NCBI RefSeq assembly: GCF_023370115.1
Contig: NZ_CP097160.1
Span: 496,001-560,000 of the forward strand
Reading direction: 5' to 3'
Source of the DNA: Gulosibacter sediminis
Lineage (GTDB): Bacteria; Actinomycetota; Actinomycetes; Actinomycetales; Microbacteriaceae
Length of the DNA stretch: 64,000 bases
Shown: piece after piece, positions 41,763-51,070 of the stretch
How the letters are laid out: each line of letters starts with the position of its first letter
Numbering within the stretch: position 1 is the first letter of the stretch
The notes under the pieces: generated by a model
What the model was told of the DNA's origin: nothing
The model's database searches: none
Seen by the model: the letters and a program-made list of their open reading frames with translations, nothing else
Made by a program: the position numbers and the translations under genes

Positions 41763-44009
41763 ATGGTCGAGCAGAATTCCAACGAACCCAAGGGCCGCGG
41801 ACGCCCCCGCCTGAGCCTCGGCATCAGCCGCATCCAGCGCACGTTCGCCGACCCCCGCCGGGCCGACGCGTCGAACCCCTCGTACGTCGAGTGGCTCAAG
41901 CGGCACTCGATGCTCGGCGACGCGAACGTCATGGCGCGCGGGCTGTCGGGCCAGGCGAGCATGTGGCGCAACGCCTACGCCGTGCCCGACGCGCGCCGCG
42001 CACTCGACCAGGCGTCGGTGTGGTTCACGACCTACCCGAGCGCGATGATCACGAAGCCGGGGGAGTCGTTCCTCGCGACCCTCGGCAACGAGGAGCTGTG
42101 GCAGGCGTTCGCGCGCATCGGCATCGGCGCGATTCACACGGGCCCGACGAAGATCGCCGGCGGCATCGTCGGCTGGCAGACGAGCCCGAGCGTCGACGGT
42201 CAGTTCGACCGCATCTCGACCCGCGTCGACGGCGCGTTCGGCACCGAGGCCGAGTTCCAGCGCCTCACCGACCGGGCCGAGGAGTACGGCGGCATCGTCA
42301 TCGACGACATCGTTCCCGGCCACACCGGCAAGGGCGCCGACTTCCGCCTCGCCGAGATGGGGTACAAGGAGTACCCGGGCATCTTCCACATGGTGAACAT
42401 CCCCGAGGAGTTCTGGCACCTGCTGCCCGAGGTGTCCGAGGGGGAGGACTCGGCGAACCTCAGCCCCTCGGCCGAGGCCTCGCTCGCGCGCGAGGGCCTC
42501 ATCATCGGCTCGCTGCAGCGCGTCATCTTCTACCAGCCCGGCGTAAAAGAGACGAACTGGAGCGCGACGGGCGAGGTGCTCGGCGTCGACGGCGTCACGC
42601 GCCGCTGGGTCTACCTGCACTACTTCAAGGCCGGGCAGCCCACCATCAACTGGCTCGACCCCACGTTTGCCGGCATGCGCCTCGTCATCGGCGACGCGCT
42701 GCACTCGCTCGGCGACCTCGGGGCGACCGCCCTGCGTCTCGACGCGAACGGCTTCCTCGCCGCCGAGCGCTCGGTCGACGGGCGGCCGGCGTGGTCAGAG
42801 GGGCACCCGCTCTCGCACGCCGCGAACCAGTTCATCGGCAGCATGATTCGCAAGGTCGGCGGCTTCTCGTTTCAGGAGCTCAACCTCACGGTCGAAGACA
42901 TCCGCGACTCGGGCGCGGCCGGCGCCGACCTCTCGTACGACTTCATCACCCGGCCCGCGTACCAGCACGCGCTGCTCACCGGCGACACCGAGTTCCTGCG
43001 CCTGACGCTGCGCACCTCGCTCGAGTACGGCGTCGAGCCCGCGAGCCTGATTCACGGCATGCAGAACCACGACGAGCTCACCTACGAGCTCGTGCACTGG
43101 ACCTCACGCCACGGCGCCGACACCTACATCTTCCGCGACCAGGAGGTCGCGGGTGCCTCGATCGCGGCGACCGTGCGGCACGAGCTCACCGAGAAGCTCA
43201 CCGGCGGCGAAATCGACTACAACCTCGTGTTCACGACGAATGGCATCGCTTGCACGAGCGCGACCGTCGTCGCCGCGGCCCTCGGCGTGCAGCGGCTCGA
43301 CGACATCGACGACGAGCTCGCGGCGCGCATCCGCAAGGGTCATCTGCTGCTCGCGAAGTACAACGCGTGGCAGCCGGGCGCGTTCGCGCTCTCGGCGTGG
43401 GATGTGCTCGGCGCGCTCACCGTGCCGCAGCAGGCGGTCGACGAGCTGATCGCGGGCGGCGACACCCGCTGGATCGAGCGCGGCGCCGTCGACATCATGA
43501 ACTCGAACCCCGAGGCCAAGGCGTCCGACGCGGGGCTGCCGCGCGCCCGCACGCTCTACGATTCGATCCCCGATCAGCTCGACGACGACGCGTCGTTCCT
43601 CAGCGAACTCGCGCGGGTCATCCACGTGCGCGAGCAGCACCGCCTGCCCCAGGCGAGCCAGGTCGATGTGCCCGAGGTGTCGCATCCGGGCCTGCTGGTG
43701 CTCGTGCACCGGCTCGACGAGGGCAACCCGAACCAGCTCGACGCGCAGATGCAGGTGACGGTGCTCAACTTCTCGAACGAGCCGGTGTTCGGCATCGTGC
43801 GCTCGGACGAGCTGCCGGCACGACGGCTGGTGACGGATGCGGTGAGCCGTGAGGTCATCGGCCGCGTCGACGACCTGCAGAGTTTCCCGGTGCAGATCGG
43901 GCCGATGGAGGGCCTGTTCCTGCTCATCGGTGGCGACGAGACGCCGACGTCAGCGATTCCGGTCGTGACGTCGGCGATGCTCGCCGAGCGGGGTGGGCAG
44001 GCTGGCTGA
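41763..44009 (+). CDS. Trehalose-synthase-like GH13 alpha-glucosyltransferase
   Basis: A 748-residue GH13 alpha-amylase-superfamily enzyme. The catalytic triad can be placed: nucleophile Asp327 in LRLDANGF, acid/base Glu372 in FQELNL, and transition-state residues His436-Asp437-Glu438 in [16 protein letters not shown] is typical of trehalose synthase (maltose alpha-D-glucosyltransferase). The N-terminal ~80 residues and several loops differ from ordinary TreS, and it is longer than most unfused TreS proteins, so maltose/trehalose interconversion is a guess. GGGAGG precedes the ATG. Confidence 0.82.
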   Translation: MVEQNSNEPKGRGRPRLSLGISRIQRTFADPRRADASNPSYVEWLKRHSMLGDANVMARGLSGQASMWRNAYAVPDARRALDQASVWFTTYPSAMITKPGESFLATLGNEELWQAFARIGIGAIHTGPTKIAGGIVGWQTSPSVDGQFDRISTRVDGAFGTEAEFQRLTDRAEEYGGIVIDDIVPGHTGKGADFRLAEMGYKEYPGIFHMVNIPEEFWHLLPEVSEGEDSANLSPSAEASLAREGLIIGSLQRVIFYQPGVKETNWSATGEVLGVDGVTRRWVYLHYFKAGQPTINWLDPTFAGMRLVIGDALHSLGDLGATALRLDANGFLAAERSVDGRPAWSEGHPLSHAANQFIGSMIRKVGGFSFQELNLTVEDIRDSGAAGADLSYDFITRPAYQHALLTGDTEFLRLTLRTSLEYGVEPASLIHGMQNHDELTYELVHWTSRHGADTYIFRDQEVAGASIAATVRHELTEKLTGGEIDYNLVFTTNGIACTSATVVAAALGVQRLDDIDDELAARIRKGHLLLAKYNAWQPGAFALSAWDVLGALTVPQQAVDELIAGGDTRWIERGAVDIMNSNPEAKASDAGLPRARTLYDSIPDQLDDDASFLSELARVIHVREQHRLPQASQVDVPEVSHPGLLVLVHRLDEGNPNQLDAQMQVTVLNFSNEPVFGIVRSDELPARRLVTDAVSREVIGRVDDLQSFPVQIGPMEGLFLLIGGDETPTSAIPVVTSAMLAERGGQAG

Positions 44010-44011
44010 GG

Positions 44012-45064
44012 CTAGGCCTGGTGCGGCACGACGACGGCGCGGCCCGAGAGCTTGCCGTCGTGGAGATCGTGGTAGGCCTGCAGCGCGTCGGCCATCGCAT
44101 AGCGCGTCACCTCGGGCTTGATCTGGCCGTTGCGGTAGAGCTCGGCCACCTCATAGAGCTCCTCGATCGTGCCCCAGTAGGTGTTCGTGAGCTCGGCCTC
44201 GTAGGGGTTCGAGTAGAACGACCAGCTCACCTCGCCGCCGGCGATGCCGACGATCGTGATGCGGCCGCGGCGCGCGACGACCTGCTGGGCCGTCTCGATA
44301 GTCGGCTTGACACCGACGAAGTCGAACACCGCATCCACGCCCTTGCCGCCGGTGAGATCGCGGATGCGCTCGACCTGCCCCTCGCCGCCGGGCACCGTGA
44401 CGGCGCCGTTGTGCTCGGCCTCGGCCATCGCCTCGGGCTTCATGTCGGTCGCGATGACGGTGGCGCCGGTGATGGCGCGGAGGATCTGCACGGCCACCTG
44501 ACCGAGGCCGCCGAGGCCGATGACGAGCGCGGTCTTGCCGCCGCCCGCGAGCTTCGGGAGCGCGAGCTTGATGGCGTGGTACGGGGTGAGGCCGGCGTCC
44601 GAGAGCGGCGCGGCGTCGATGGGGTCGGCGTCGCCGAGCGGCACGAGGTTGCGGGCCGGCACGACGAGGTATTCGGCCATGCCGCCGTCGCGACCGAGGC
44701 CCGACGCGAGGTAGGGCATCGTGGCGACGTTGTCGCAGTATGTGTCTTGCCCGCGGCTGCACGCGGCGCAGTGGCCGCAGCCGATGGGGCCGTAGACGAG
44801 GTAGGCGTCGCCCTTCGTGAAGCCGGTGACGCCCTCGCCGACCTCTTCGACCCAGCCGGAGTTCTCGTGGCCGAGCGTGAATTCGGGCTGCATCATGCGG
44901 GCGACGGGGAAGTCGGCGTCGTAGTCGCTGAAGACGGCGACGTCGGAGTGGCAGGCGCCCGCGCCGGCCACCTTGAGCAGCACCTCGCCGGGGCCGGGCG
45001 TCGGCTTCTCGATGTCCTTGAGTTCGGGGAATGTTTTCCAGTTCGTGAAGCGAACTGCCTTCAT
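44012..45064 (-). CDS. Zinc-dependent alcohol dehydrogenase
   Basis: A 350-residue medium-chain dehydrogenase with the catalytic zinc motif CHSDVAVF and GHENSGWVEEVGEG, structural zinc cysteines in GCGHCAACSRGQDTYC, and a nucleotide loop LVIGLGGLGQVA. It oxidises primary or secondary alcohols with NAD(P). It differs clearly from the class-III-like enzyme at 17.8 kb. It converges on the GH13 gene and diverges from the siderophore-interacting protein gene. The leader before the ATG carries GGAGG (AGGAGGAAATC). Confidence 0.92.
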   Translation of the reverse strand: MKAVRFTNWKTFPELKDIEKPTPGPGEVLLKVAGAGACHSDVAVFSDYDADFPVARMMQPEFTLGHENSGWVEEVGEGVTGFTKGDAYLVYGPIGCGHCAACSRGQDTYCDNVATMPYLASGLGRDGGMAEYLVVPARNLVPLGDADPIDAAPLSDAGLTPYHAIKLALPKLAGGGKTALVIGLGGLGQVAVQILRAITGATVIATDMKPEAMAEAEHNGAVTVPGGEGQVERIRDLTGGKGVDAVFDFVGVKPTIETAQQVVARRGRITIVGIAGGEVSWSFYSNPYEAELTNTYWGTIEELYEVAELYRNGQIKPEVTRYAMADALQAYHDLHDGKLSGRAVVVPHQA

Positions 45065-45172
45065 GATTTCCTCCTGGGGGACCGCGCCGGGTTCCCGCCT
45101 GGAACCGCGTGGGCGTGGCGTTCACGACAAGTGTAGGTCTCGGAATCTGAATGATTTCGCACGGTCAGGGTT

Positions 45173-45191
45173 GCAAGTTAGGCTTACCTAA
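45173..45191 (+). promoter_or_regulatory. DtxR/IdeR iron box over the promoter
   Basis: GCAAGTTAGGCTTACCTAA matches the DtxR/IdeR consensus TTAGGTTAGSCTAACCTAA at 14 of 19 positions. It contains the -10 TAGGCT (45179-45184) and ends 1 nt before the start codon, so iron-loaded repressor would block transcription directly. Confidence 0.8.
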
Positions 45192-45192
45192 T

Positions 45193-46023
45193 ATGACTAC
45201 CGCGAACACACAGCAACCCCGCAAGGCCAAGCCGCAGACGGTGCTCGAGGTGGTGCGCACCACCCGGCTCAACGACTGGATGCAGCGGGTCACGGTCGGC
45301 GGCCCGGGCTTCGCCGACTTCGTGCCGAATGACTCGACCGACGCCTACGTGAAGCTTGTGTTCGTGAAGCCCGAGCTCGGCCTCACGCCGCCGTACGACA
45401 TGGCGGTGCTGCGCGAAGAACTCGACCCTGACGACCGCCCGATCACACGCACCTACACGATCCGCTCGATCGACGCCGAAGCGGGCACACTCGACATCGA
45501 CTTCGTCATCCACGGGGAGGAGGGCTACGCCGGCCCGTGGGCGGCGAAGGCCCAGCCCGGCGACCAGCTCGTCTTGCTCGGCCCCGGCGGTGGCTACGCG
45601 CCAGACGCAGCGGCCGACTTCCACCTGCTCGTCGGTGACTCGTCGGCGTTGCCCGCCATCGCGGCGGCGCTCGAGAGCCTGCCGGCCGACGCCCGCGGCC
45701 TCGCGATCGTCGCGCTCGACCACGAGGCGGAGCGCCAGGAGGTCGCGCATCCGGCCGGGGTCGAGCTCGTCTGGCACGTTGAGGCGGGCACCGCGGCCGA
45801 CACTGAGCGCCTTGCCGGTCTCGTGACCGCGCGCGAGTGGCCCGAGGGCGACGTGCAGGTGTTCGCGCACGGCGAGCGCGAGACGATCAAGGCGCTACGC
45901 CGCGTGTTCCGCGAGCGCGAGGTGCCGCGCGAGCGCCTCTCGATCTCGGGCTACTGGGCCCTCGGCCGCACCGAGGATCGCTTCCAAGCCGAGAAGCGCG
46001 AGCCGATCGGGAAGATCGACTAG
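45193..46023 (+). CDS. Siderophore-interacting protein (FAD-dependent ferric reductase)
   Basis: A 276-residue protein of the ViuB/SIP family, which binds FAD and reduces Fe(III)-siderophore complexes in the cytoplasm. The FAD contacts are in RTYTIRSIDAEAGTLDIDFVIHG and AGPWAAKAQPGDQLVLLGPGG; the C-terminal part has VFAHGERETIKALRR and LSISGYWALGRTEDRF, typical of the family. An iron box overlaps the promoter, and the mRNA appears leaderless, so the gene should be derepressed under iron limitation. No siderophore transporter genes are adjacent. Confidence 0.93.
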   Translation: MTTANTQQPRKAKPQTVLEVVRTTRLNDWMQRVTVGGPGFADFVPNDSTDAYVKLVFVKPELGLTPPYDMAVLREELDPDDRPITRTYTIRSIDAEAGTLDIDFVIHGEEGYAGPWAAKAQPGDQLVLLGPGGGYAPDAAADFHLLVGDSSALPAIAAALESLPADARGLAIVALDHEAERQEVAHPAGVELVWHVEAGTAADTERLAGLVTAREWPEGDVQVFAHGERETIKALRRVFREREVPRERLSISGYWALGRTEDRFQAEKREPIGKID

Positions 46024-46084
46024 CGGGCTGGTGGGTGGCCACCGCATCCGGCCGCGGCTCAGCCTGCGGGCATAGCGTTTGGCC

Positions 46085-46885
46085 ATGACCGACAACGCAC
46101 TTCAGCAGCAGACCATTGGATTCGGTACCTGGCCTTTCCAGGACGACGAGGCGACCGCCGCGGTCGTGAGCGCGATCGGTGTCGGCTATCGCCTCATCGA
46201 CACCGCGTCGCGCTACGGCAACGAGGCGGCGGTCGGCCGGGGGATTGCGCGCAGCGGGGTGCCGCGGGAGCAGTTGTTTGTGCAGACGAAGCTGCGCGGC
46301 GATGATCACGAGCGCGTCGGCGACGCCCTGAAGTCGAGCCTCGAGCTGCTTGGCGTCGACTATCTCGATTCGTGGCTTATCCACTGGCCGCTGCCGATGC
46401 TCGGCAAGTACGTCGACGCGTTCGAGCAGATGCTGCAGGCGCGCGACGAGGGGCTCGTGCGCCAGATTGGCGTCTCGAACTTCCTGCCCGAGCACCTCGA
46501 CGCGCTCGAGGAGCGCACGGGGGAGCGGCCGTGGACGAACCAGATTCAGCTCGACCCGGGCCTGCGCCGCGACGACCTCGTCGCCGAGCTGCGGGCGCGC
46601 GACATCAACATCCAGGCTTGGTCGCCGCTCGCGCGCGGCGATGTTGGGCAGGATGCGGTGAGCAAGATCGCGAGCGACCGCGGCCTTGCGCCGGCGCAGG
46701 TGATGCTCGCGTGGCACGCCGCGATCGGCAGCGTGCCGATTGTTCGCTCGTCGAATCCCGACCGCCAGCTGCAGAACCTCGAGGCCATCAGCATCCACCT
46801 CAGCGACGACGAACTCGCCGCGATCGCGCAGCAGCCGCAGCGCGAGCTCGGCGACTTCGACCCGCGCACCCATGACGAGCGCTAA
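46085..46885 (+). CDS. Aldo/keto reductase
   Basis: A 266-residue (alpha/beta)8 NADPH-dependent aldo/keto reductase. The catalytic tetrad region is visible as RLIDTASRYGNEAAVG (Asp, Tyr), FVQTKLRGDD (Lys) and YLDSWLIHWPLP (His). The cofactor-binding end has VPIVRSSNPDRQLQNL. It resembles 2,5-diketo-D-gluconate reductases, but substrates are broad in this family. The -10 TAGCGT (46073-46078) is 6 nt before the ATG. Confidence 0.92.
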   Translation: MTDNALQQQTIGFGTWPFQDDEATAAVVSAIGVGYRLIDTASRYGNEAAVGRGIARSGVPREQLFVQTKLRGDDHERVGDALKSSLELLGVDYLDSWLIHWPLPMLGKYVDAFEQMLQARDEGLVRQIGVSNFLPEHLDALEERTGERPWTNQIQLDPGLRRDDLVAELRARDINIQAWSPLARGDVGQDAVSKIASDRGLAPAQVMLAWHAAIGSVPIVRSSNPDRQLQNLEAISIHLSDDELAAIAQQPQRELGDFDPRTHDER

Positions 46886-46963
46886 CAGGGCGGGTGCGCG
46901 GCAGCCACGATTGCCGCGGTTGCCGTGACTCTCGCTGCGCCCGATGACGGATGCGCGCGGCGG

Positions 46964-47617
46964 CTAGAGCTCGAAGGAGTCGTAGGGCGCGAGGTCGAGG
47001 TATTTCGCGCCGACCGACTCGGCGATCTCGCTGAAGCGCGCCGTCGCGAGCTGTTTGCCCGGCAGTGCGAGCAGCATTTCGTGCACGCCGAAGGCCTTCT
47101 TGGGGCGCACCTGCGCGAGGTAATCCATCGACTCGGCCATGCGCATCCACGGCCCGTACTTCGGCACGGCGAGCGCCTCGACGGGCAGCGGCGGCAGGTC
47201 GTAGGCATCGCCGCCGTAGGCGAGCTTGCCGTTGATGACGACGCCGAGGTTGTCGATGATCGGAATCGATGAGTGGATCTCGGCGTGCTTGCCGCCGAAG
47301 CACGAGATTTTGAACTCGCCGATCTCGTACGTCGCGCCCGGCTTGCCGACGATGACGTTGCGCAGGCCCTCGATGCCGGCGTCGCGGATGCGCTCGGCCG
47401 TCGCCGCGGTGGTCACGACCGTCAGTCCGGGGGAGCGCTCGGCGAGCCGCGCGAGCTGCTCGGGCGTCCAGTGGTCGTCGTGCTCGTGGGTGATGGCGAC
47501 GAGATCGACGAGCGCCGCCTCGGTGATCGGGGTCGTGAACTTGCCCGGGTCGATGAAACACTTGCGGCCGCCCGCCTCGATGACGATGCAGGAGTGCTCA
47601 AGCTTGGTGACGCGCAC
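46964..47617 (-). CDS. Metallo-beta-lactamase-fold hydrolase
   Basis: A 217-residue MBL-fold protein related to the UlaG/YtkL-type hydrolases. It has the metal motif THEHDDHW (H-x-H-x-D-H) at about residues 43-50, a further GGKHAEIH site and YGGDAYDLP near the end. The substrate is unknown. GTG 47617 is preceded by AAAGGAAG. Confidence 0.88.
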   Translation of the reverse strand: MRVTKLEHSCIVIEAGGRKCFIDPGKFTTPITEAALVDLVAITHEHDDHWTPEQLARLAERSPGLTVVTTAATAERIRDAGIEGLRNVIVGKPGATYEIGEFKISCFGGKHAEIHSSIPIIDNLGVVINGKLAYGGDAYDLPPLPVEALAVPKYGPWMRMAESMDYLAQVRPKKAFGVHEMLLALPGKQLATARFSEIAESVGAKYLDLAPYDSFEL

Positions 47618-47698
47618 GGAGTCTTCCTTTCGGATCGCTCGGACTGGCCCGACTTTGGGCCCGAAAAATGGGCAACCTCAGAATTTTCGCACGCCGAT

Positions 47699-47728
47699 TT
47701 GACCATGCGCTGAATCATGTGCCAAGAT
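47699..47728 (+). promoter_or_regulatory. tRNA-Glu promoter
   Basis: TTGACC (47699-47704) and CAAGAT (47723-47728) are 18 bp apart, placing the transcription start about 10 nt before the mature tRNA. Confidence 0.55.
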
Positions 47729-47745
47729 AGACGAGTTGTCAGCGC

Positions 47746-47821
47746 GGCCCCATCGTTTAGCGGCCTAGGACACCGCCCTCTCACGGCGGCAGCGCGGGTT
47801 CAAATCCCGCTGGGGTCACCA
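47746..47821 (+). tRNA. tRNA-Glu (anticodon CTC)
   Basis: Acceptor arms GGCCCCA and TGGGGTC pair with one G-U. The anticodon stem CCGCC/GGCGG encloses loop CTCTCAC, giving CTC for GAG codons; the T arm is GCGGGTTCAAATCCCGC. The discriminator A and CCA are encoded at 47818-47821. Confidence 0.96.
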
Positions 47822-47826
47822 ACCTG

Positions 47827-47864
47827 ACAAAGCCCGGATCGCAAGGTCCGGGCTTTGTTGGTTT
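47827..47864 (+). terminator. Terminator of tRNA-Glu
   Basis: ACAAAGCCCGGA (47827-47838) and TCCGGGCTTTGT (47847-47858) form a perfect 12-bp stem with an 8-nt loop, followed by TGGTTT. It begins 5 nt after the tRNA. Confidence 0.85.
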
Positions 47865-47924
47865 CCCCGGCATGCCTCGAACCCGCTAAGGTTTTTGGGC
47901 AGGCAGAACGCATAGGGGTGAAAG

Positions 47925-48779
47925 TTGGCCGAAGAGCTGATTACGACGCTCGCGACACGCAGCGGCAATATCGAACTCCGCGCCGTCGCCGCGACCGACG
48001 TCGGGGCGGTGCGCGCCGTCAACGAGGACTCCGTATACACCCGTGCCCCGATCTTCTTCGTTGCCGATGGTATGGGCGGCCACCACTACGGTGACCGGGC
48101 CAGCCAAGCCATCGGCGCTGCGTTCGACGAGCTGTTGCCCACAGATGAGCCTTCCACCCCCGCCGAAGTGCTCGCGGTGATCGACGCCGCGAACGACCGC
48201 ATCCAAGACCTCATCACCGAGGCCGACGGCCCAGGTGCGGTCGCCGGCACGACCCTCACCGGCGTCGCGCTCGTCGAGGTCGCGACTGGCGACGGCAGCG
48301 AGATTCTGCCGCACTGGATGATCTTCAACGTCGGCGACTCGCGCGTCTACAGCTGGAACGGCCGCGAGGTCGTGCAGATCACCGTCGACCACTCGGCCGT
48401 GCAAGAGCTCGTGGCGCTCGGCGTCATCACACCCGAGGAAGCCCTCGTACACCCCGACCGCAACGTCATCACCCGCGCGGTCGGCTCGGACAGCTTCGTC
48501 GACACCGACCTCTGGCTCATGCCGGTGCAGGGCCATCAGGTGTTCATCATCTGCTCCGACGGCCTCACGAAGGAGCTCGAGGACGAGCAGATCTCGGCGA
48601 CGATTCGCCACCACATCGAGAACACCCACGACCAGGACACCCTCGCGCAGGCGCTGGTAGCGGATGCGCTGCGGCACGGCGGCCGCGACAACGTGAGTGT
48701 CGTCGTGGTCGAGTCGACCGTGGTCGCGCCCGAGGGCGTCGAAGCTCCCCCGAGCGCCCCCGCCGAGCCGGGCGCGTGA
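47925..48779 (+). CDS. PP2C-family serine/threonine protein phosphatase
   Basis: A 284-residue PPM/PP2C metal-dependent phosphatase that removes phosphate from Ser/Thr residues. The metal-binding motifs are DVGAVRAVNEDS (~residues 25-36), FFVADGMGGHHYGDRAS, a central NVGDSRVYSWNG, and CSDGLTKELEDEQ and GGRDNVSVVVV near the C-terminus. It has no membrane segment, unlike PstP, so it is a cytoplasmic relative. The start is TTG 47925 after GGGGTGAAAG. It lies alone between tRNA-Glu and the leu genes. Confidence 0.92.
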   Translation: MAEELITTLATRSGNIELRAVAATDVGAVRAVNEDSVYTRAPIFFVADGMGGHHYGDRASQAIGAAFDELLPTDEPSTPAEVLAVIDAANDRIQDLITEADGPGAVAGTTLTGVALVEVATGDGSEILPHWMIFNVGDSRVYSWNGREVVQITVDHSAVQELVALGVITPEEALVHPDRNVITRAVGSDSFVDTDLWLMPVQGHQVFIICSDGLTKELEDEQISATIRHHIENTHDQDTLAQALVADALRHGGRDNVSVVVVESTVVAPEGVEAPPSAPAEPGA

Positions 48780-48836
48780 CACTACGTTCTCAGCGAACGG
48801 CGAAAACGGTCACTCGGTCGAATTCGGGCCGGTTGC

Positions 48837-48842
48837 TACGAT
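48837..48842 (+). promoter_or_regulatory. -10 box of the leuCD transcript
   Basis: TACGAT ends 7 nt before the leader-peptide ATG at 48850, the same spacing as at other leaderless starts in this window. Transcription would then start at or near that ATG. Confidence 0.5.
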
Positions 48843-48849
48843 GACCTGC

Positions 48850-48891
48850 ATGCGTGTTCTGCGGCTCCTTCTGTGCCGCGACGGGATTTAG
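48850..48891 (+). CDS. Leucine-rich leader peptide of leuCD
   Basis: A 13-residue ORF, MRVLRLLLCRDGI, with four Leu codons (CTG, CTC, CTT, CTG), ending 65 nt before leuC. An in-frame ATG at 48841 would add MTC at the front. Leucine shortage should stall the ribosome on the Leu run just before the hairpin at 48876-48912. Leader-peptide control of leu genes is known in actinobacteria. This ORF is too short for ordinary gene finders. Confidence 0.75.
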   Translation: MRVLRLLLCRDGI

Positions 48892-48912
48892 CCACAGGCA
48901 ACCCCGTCGCGG
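48876..48912 (+). promoter_or_regulatory. leuCD attenuator hairpin
   Basis: CCGCGACGGG (48876-48885) and CCCGTCGCGG (48903-48912) form a perfect 10-bp stem. The left arm overlaps the last codons of the leader peptide, directly after the Leu codons, so a ribosome stalled on those codons would cover it and prevent the stem. No T-run follows, so the stem may act by Rho or by a structural effect, not as a classic terminator. Confidence 0.7.
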
Positions 48913-48956
48913 AGTCAGTCATCGCCTGAACCGCTGAACCAGGAGAAATTGGAACC

Positions 48957-50417
48957 ATGAGCACAGAAGCCGCACAGGCGCCCAAGACGCTGCCCGAGAA
49001 GGTGTGGGACGCCCACATCGTGAAGCGCGGCGAGGACGGCGCGCCCGACCTCATCTACATCGACCTGCACATCATGCACGAGGTCACGAGCCCGCAGGCC
49101 TTCGACGGCCTGCGCCAGGCCGGCCGCCCGGTGCGCCGCCCCGACCTCACGATCGCGACCGAGGACCACAACACCCCGACGGTGAACATCCTCGACCGCA
49201 TCGCCGACGACACGTCGCGCACGCAGATCGACACCCTGCGCCACAACGCCAAGGAATTCGGCGTTCGCCTGCACTCGCTCGGCGATCGCGAGCAGGGCAT
49301 CGTGCACGTCGTCGGCCCGCAGCTCGGCCTGACGATGCCCGGCGTCACCGTCGTGTGCGGCGACTCGCACACCTCGACGCACGGCGCGTTCGGCGCGATG
49401 GCCTTCGGCATCGGTACCTCCGAGGTCGAGCACGTGCTCGCCACGCAGACCCTGCCGCTCAAGCCGTTCAAGACCATGGCGATCAACGTCGAGGGCACCC
49501 TGCGCCCCGGCGTCACGGCGAAGGACATCATCCTCGCCGTCATCGCGAAGATCGGCACCGGCGGCGGCGCGGGCTACGTGCTCGAGTACCGCGGCTCGGC
49601 GATCCGCGAGCTCTCGATGGAGGGCCGCATGACGATCTGCAACATGTCGATCGAGGCGGGTGCCCGCGCGGGCCTCGTCGCCCCCGACGACACGACGTTT
49701 GACTACCTCAAGGGCCGCCCGCACGCACCGGCTGGCGCCGACTGGGATGCGGCGGTCGAGTACTGGCGCACGCTGCGCACCGACGAGGGTGCCACGTTCG
49801 ACGCCGAGGTGTTCATCGACGCGAACGAGCTCGAGCCCTTCGTGACCTGGGGCACGAACCCCGGCCAGGGCGCCCCGCTGTCGGAGACCGTGCCGAACCC
49901 GGCCGACATCGCCGACCCGAACGAGCGCACCGCCGCCGAGCGCGCGCTCGAGTACATGGACCTCAAGGCCGGCACGCCGCTCAAGGACGTCAAGGTCGAC
50001 ACGGTGTTCATGGGCTCGTGCACGAACTCGCGCATCGAAGACCTCCGCGCCTTCGCGAGCATCATCGAGGGCCGCCAGAAGGCCGACGGCGTGCGCGTCA
50101 TGGTCGTGCCGGGCTCGGCCCGCGTGCGCCTGCAGGCCGAGGCCGAGGGCATCGACCGCATCGTCAAGGACTTCGGCGCCGAATGGCGTTTCGCCGGCTG
50201 CTCGATGTGCCTCGGCATGAACCCCGACCAGCTCGCCCCGGGCGAACGCTGCGCGTCGACCTCGAACCGCAACTTCGAGGGCCGCCAGGGCAAGGGCGGC
50301 CGCACCCACCTCGTCTCGCCGCTCGTTGCCGGCGCGACCGCGGTGCGCGGAACGCTCTCAAGCCCATCCGACCTGGAGCCCGTCGTGGCGCCGGCACACG
50401 CGGGGGAGGCCGCCTAA
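48957..50417 (+). CDS. leuC: 3-isopropylmalate dehydratase large subunit
   Basis: A 486-residue aconitase-family subunit that, with LeuD, isomerises 2- to 3-isopropylmalate in leucine synthesis. Substrate and cluster motifs are all present: [40 protein letters not shown] and [12 protein letters not shown], which give the 4Fe-4S cysteines. GGAGAA precedes the ATG. Its TAA shares a base with the leuD ATG. Expression is likely controlled by the leucine leader just upstream. Confidence 0.98.
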   Translation: MSTEAAQAPKTLPEKVWDAHIVKRGEDGAPDLIYIDLHIMHEVTSPQAFDGLRQAGRPVRRPDLTIATEDHNTPTVNILDRIADDTSRTQIDTLRHNAKEFGVRLHSLGDREQGIVHVVGPQLGLTMPGVTVVCGDSHTSTHGAFGAMAFGIGTSEVEHVLATQTLPLKPFKTMAINVEGTLRPGVTAKDIILAVIAKIGTGGGAGYVLEYRGSAIRELSMEGRMTICNMSIEAGARAGLVAPDDTTFDYLKGRPHAPAGADWDAAVEYWRTLRTDEGATFDAEVFIDANELEPFVTWGTNPGQGAPLSETVPNPADIADPNERTAAERALEYMDLKAGTPLKDVKVDTVFMGSCTNSRIEDLRAFASIIEGRQKADGVRVMVVPGSARVRLQAEAEGIDRIVKDFGAEWRFAGCSMCLGMNPDQLAPGERCASTSNRNFEGRQGKGGRTHLVSPLVAGATAVRGTLSSPSDLEPVVAPAHAGEAA

Positions 50418-51070
50418 TGGACAAGATCTCGCAGATCAACGGCACCGGCGTTCCGCTGCGCCGCTCGAACGTTGACACCGACCAGATCATCCCGGCCGTG
50501 TTCCTCAAGCGGGTCACCAAGACCGGCTTCGACGATGCGCTGTTCGCCAACTGGCGGCAGGATCCGGAGTTCATTCTCAACCAGCCGGCGTATGCGAACC
50601 CCGGCGTGCTCGTCGTCGGCCCCGACTTCGGCACCGGCTCGAGCCGCGAGCACGCCGTGTGGGCGCTCAAGGACTACGGCTTCCAGGCCGTCATTGGCTC
50701 GCGCTTCGGCGAGATTTTCCGCGGCAACGCGGGCAAGCAGGGCCTGCTCGTGGCGATCATCGAGGAGCCCCAGGTCGAGCAGATCTGGGAGTACCTCGAG
50801 GCCGAACCCGGCGCCGCGGTGACTGTTGATCTTGAGGCGCAGCTTGTGCGCGCGGGCGAACTCGAGTTTGGTTTCGAGATCGACCCGTACATGCGCTGGC
50901 GCCTCCTCGAGGGGCTCGACGACATCGGGCTGACCCTCCGCGACGAATCCGCGATCGACGAGTTTGAGAAGACTCGCCCGAGCTGGATGCCGCGGACCCT
51001 GCCCGCGCTGGGCGAAACTGAGCCGGGAATCCCGGCAATTACCGAAGCAACTGGAGGGAATCGCGCGTGA
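50417..51070 (+). CDS. leuD: 3-isopropylmalate dehydratase small subunit
   Basis: A 217-residue swivel-domain partner of Leu[36 protein letters not shown] and [17 protein letters not shown] are the family motifs for substrate recognition. The C-terminus is slightly extended. It is coupled to leuC (TAATG) and overlaps the murA GTG by 4 nt (GTGA). Confidence 0.97.
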   Translation: MDKISQINGTGVPLRRSNVDTDQIIPAVFLKRVTKTGFDDALFANWRQDPEFILNQPAYANPGVLVVGPDFGTGSSREHAVWALKDYGFQAVIGSRFGEIFRGNAGKQGLLVAIIEEPQVEQIWEYLEAEPGAAVTVDLEAQLVRAGELEFGFEIDPYMRWRLLEGLDDIGLTLRDESAIDEFEKTRPSWMPRTLPALGETEPGIPAITEATGGNRA

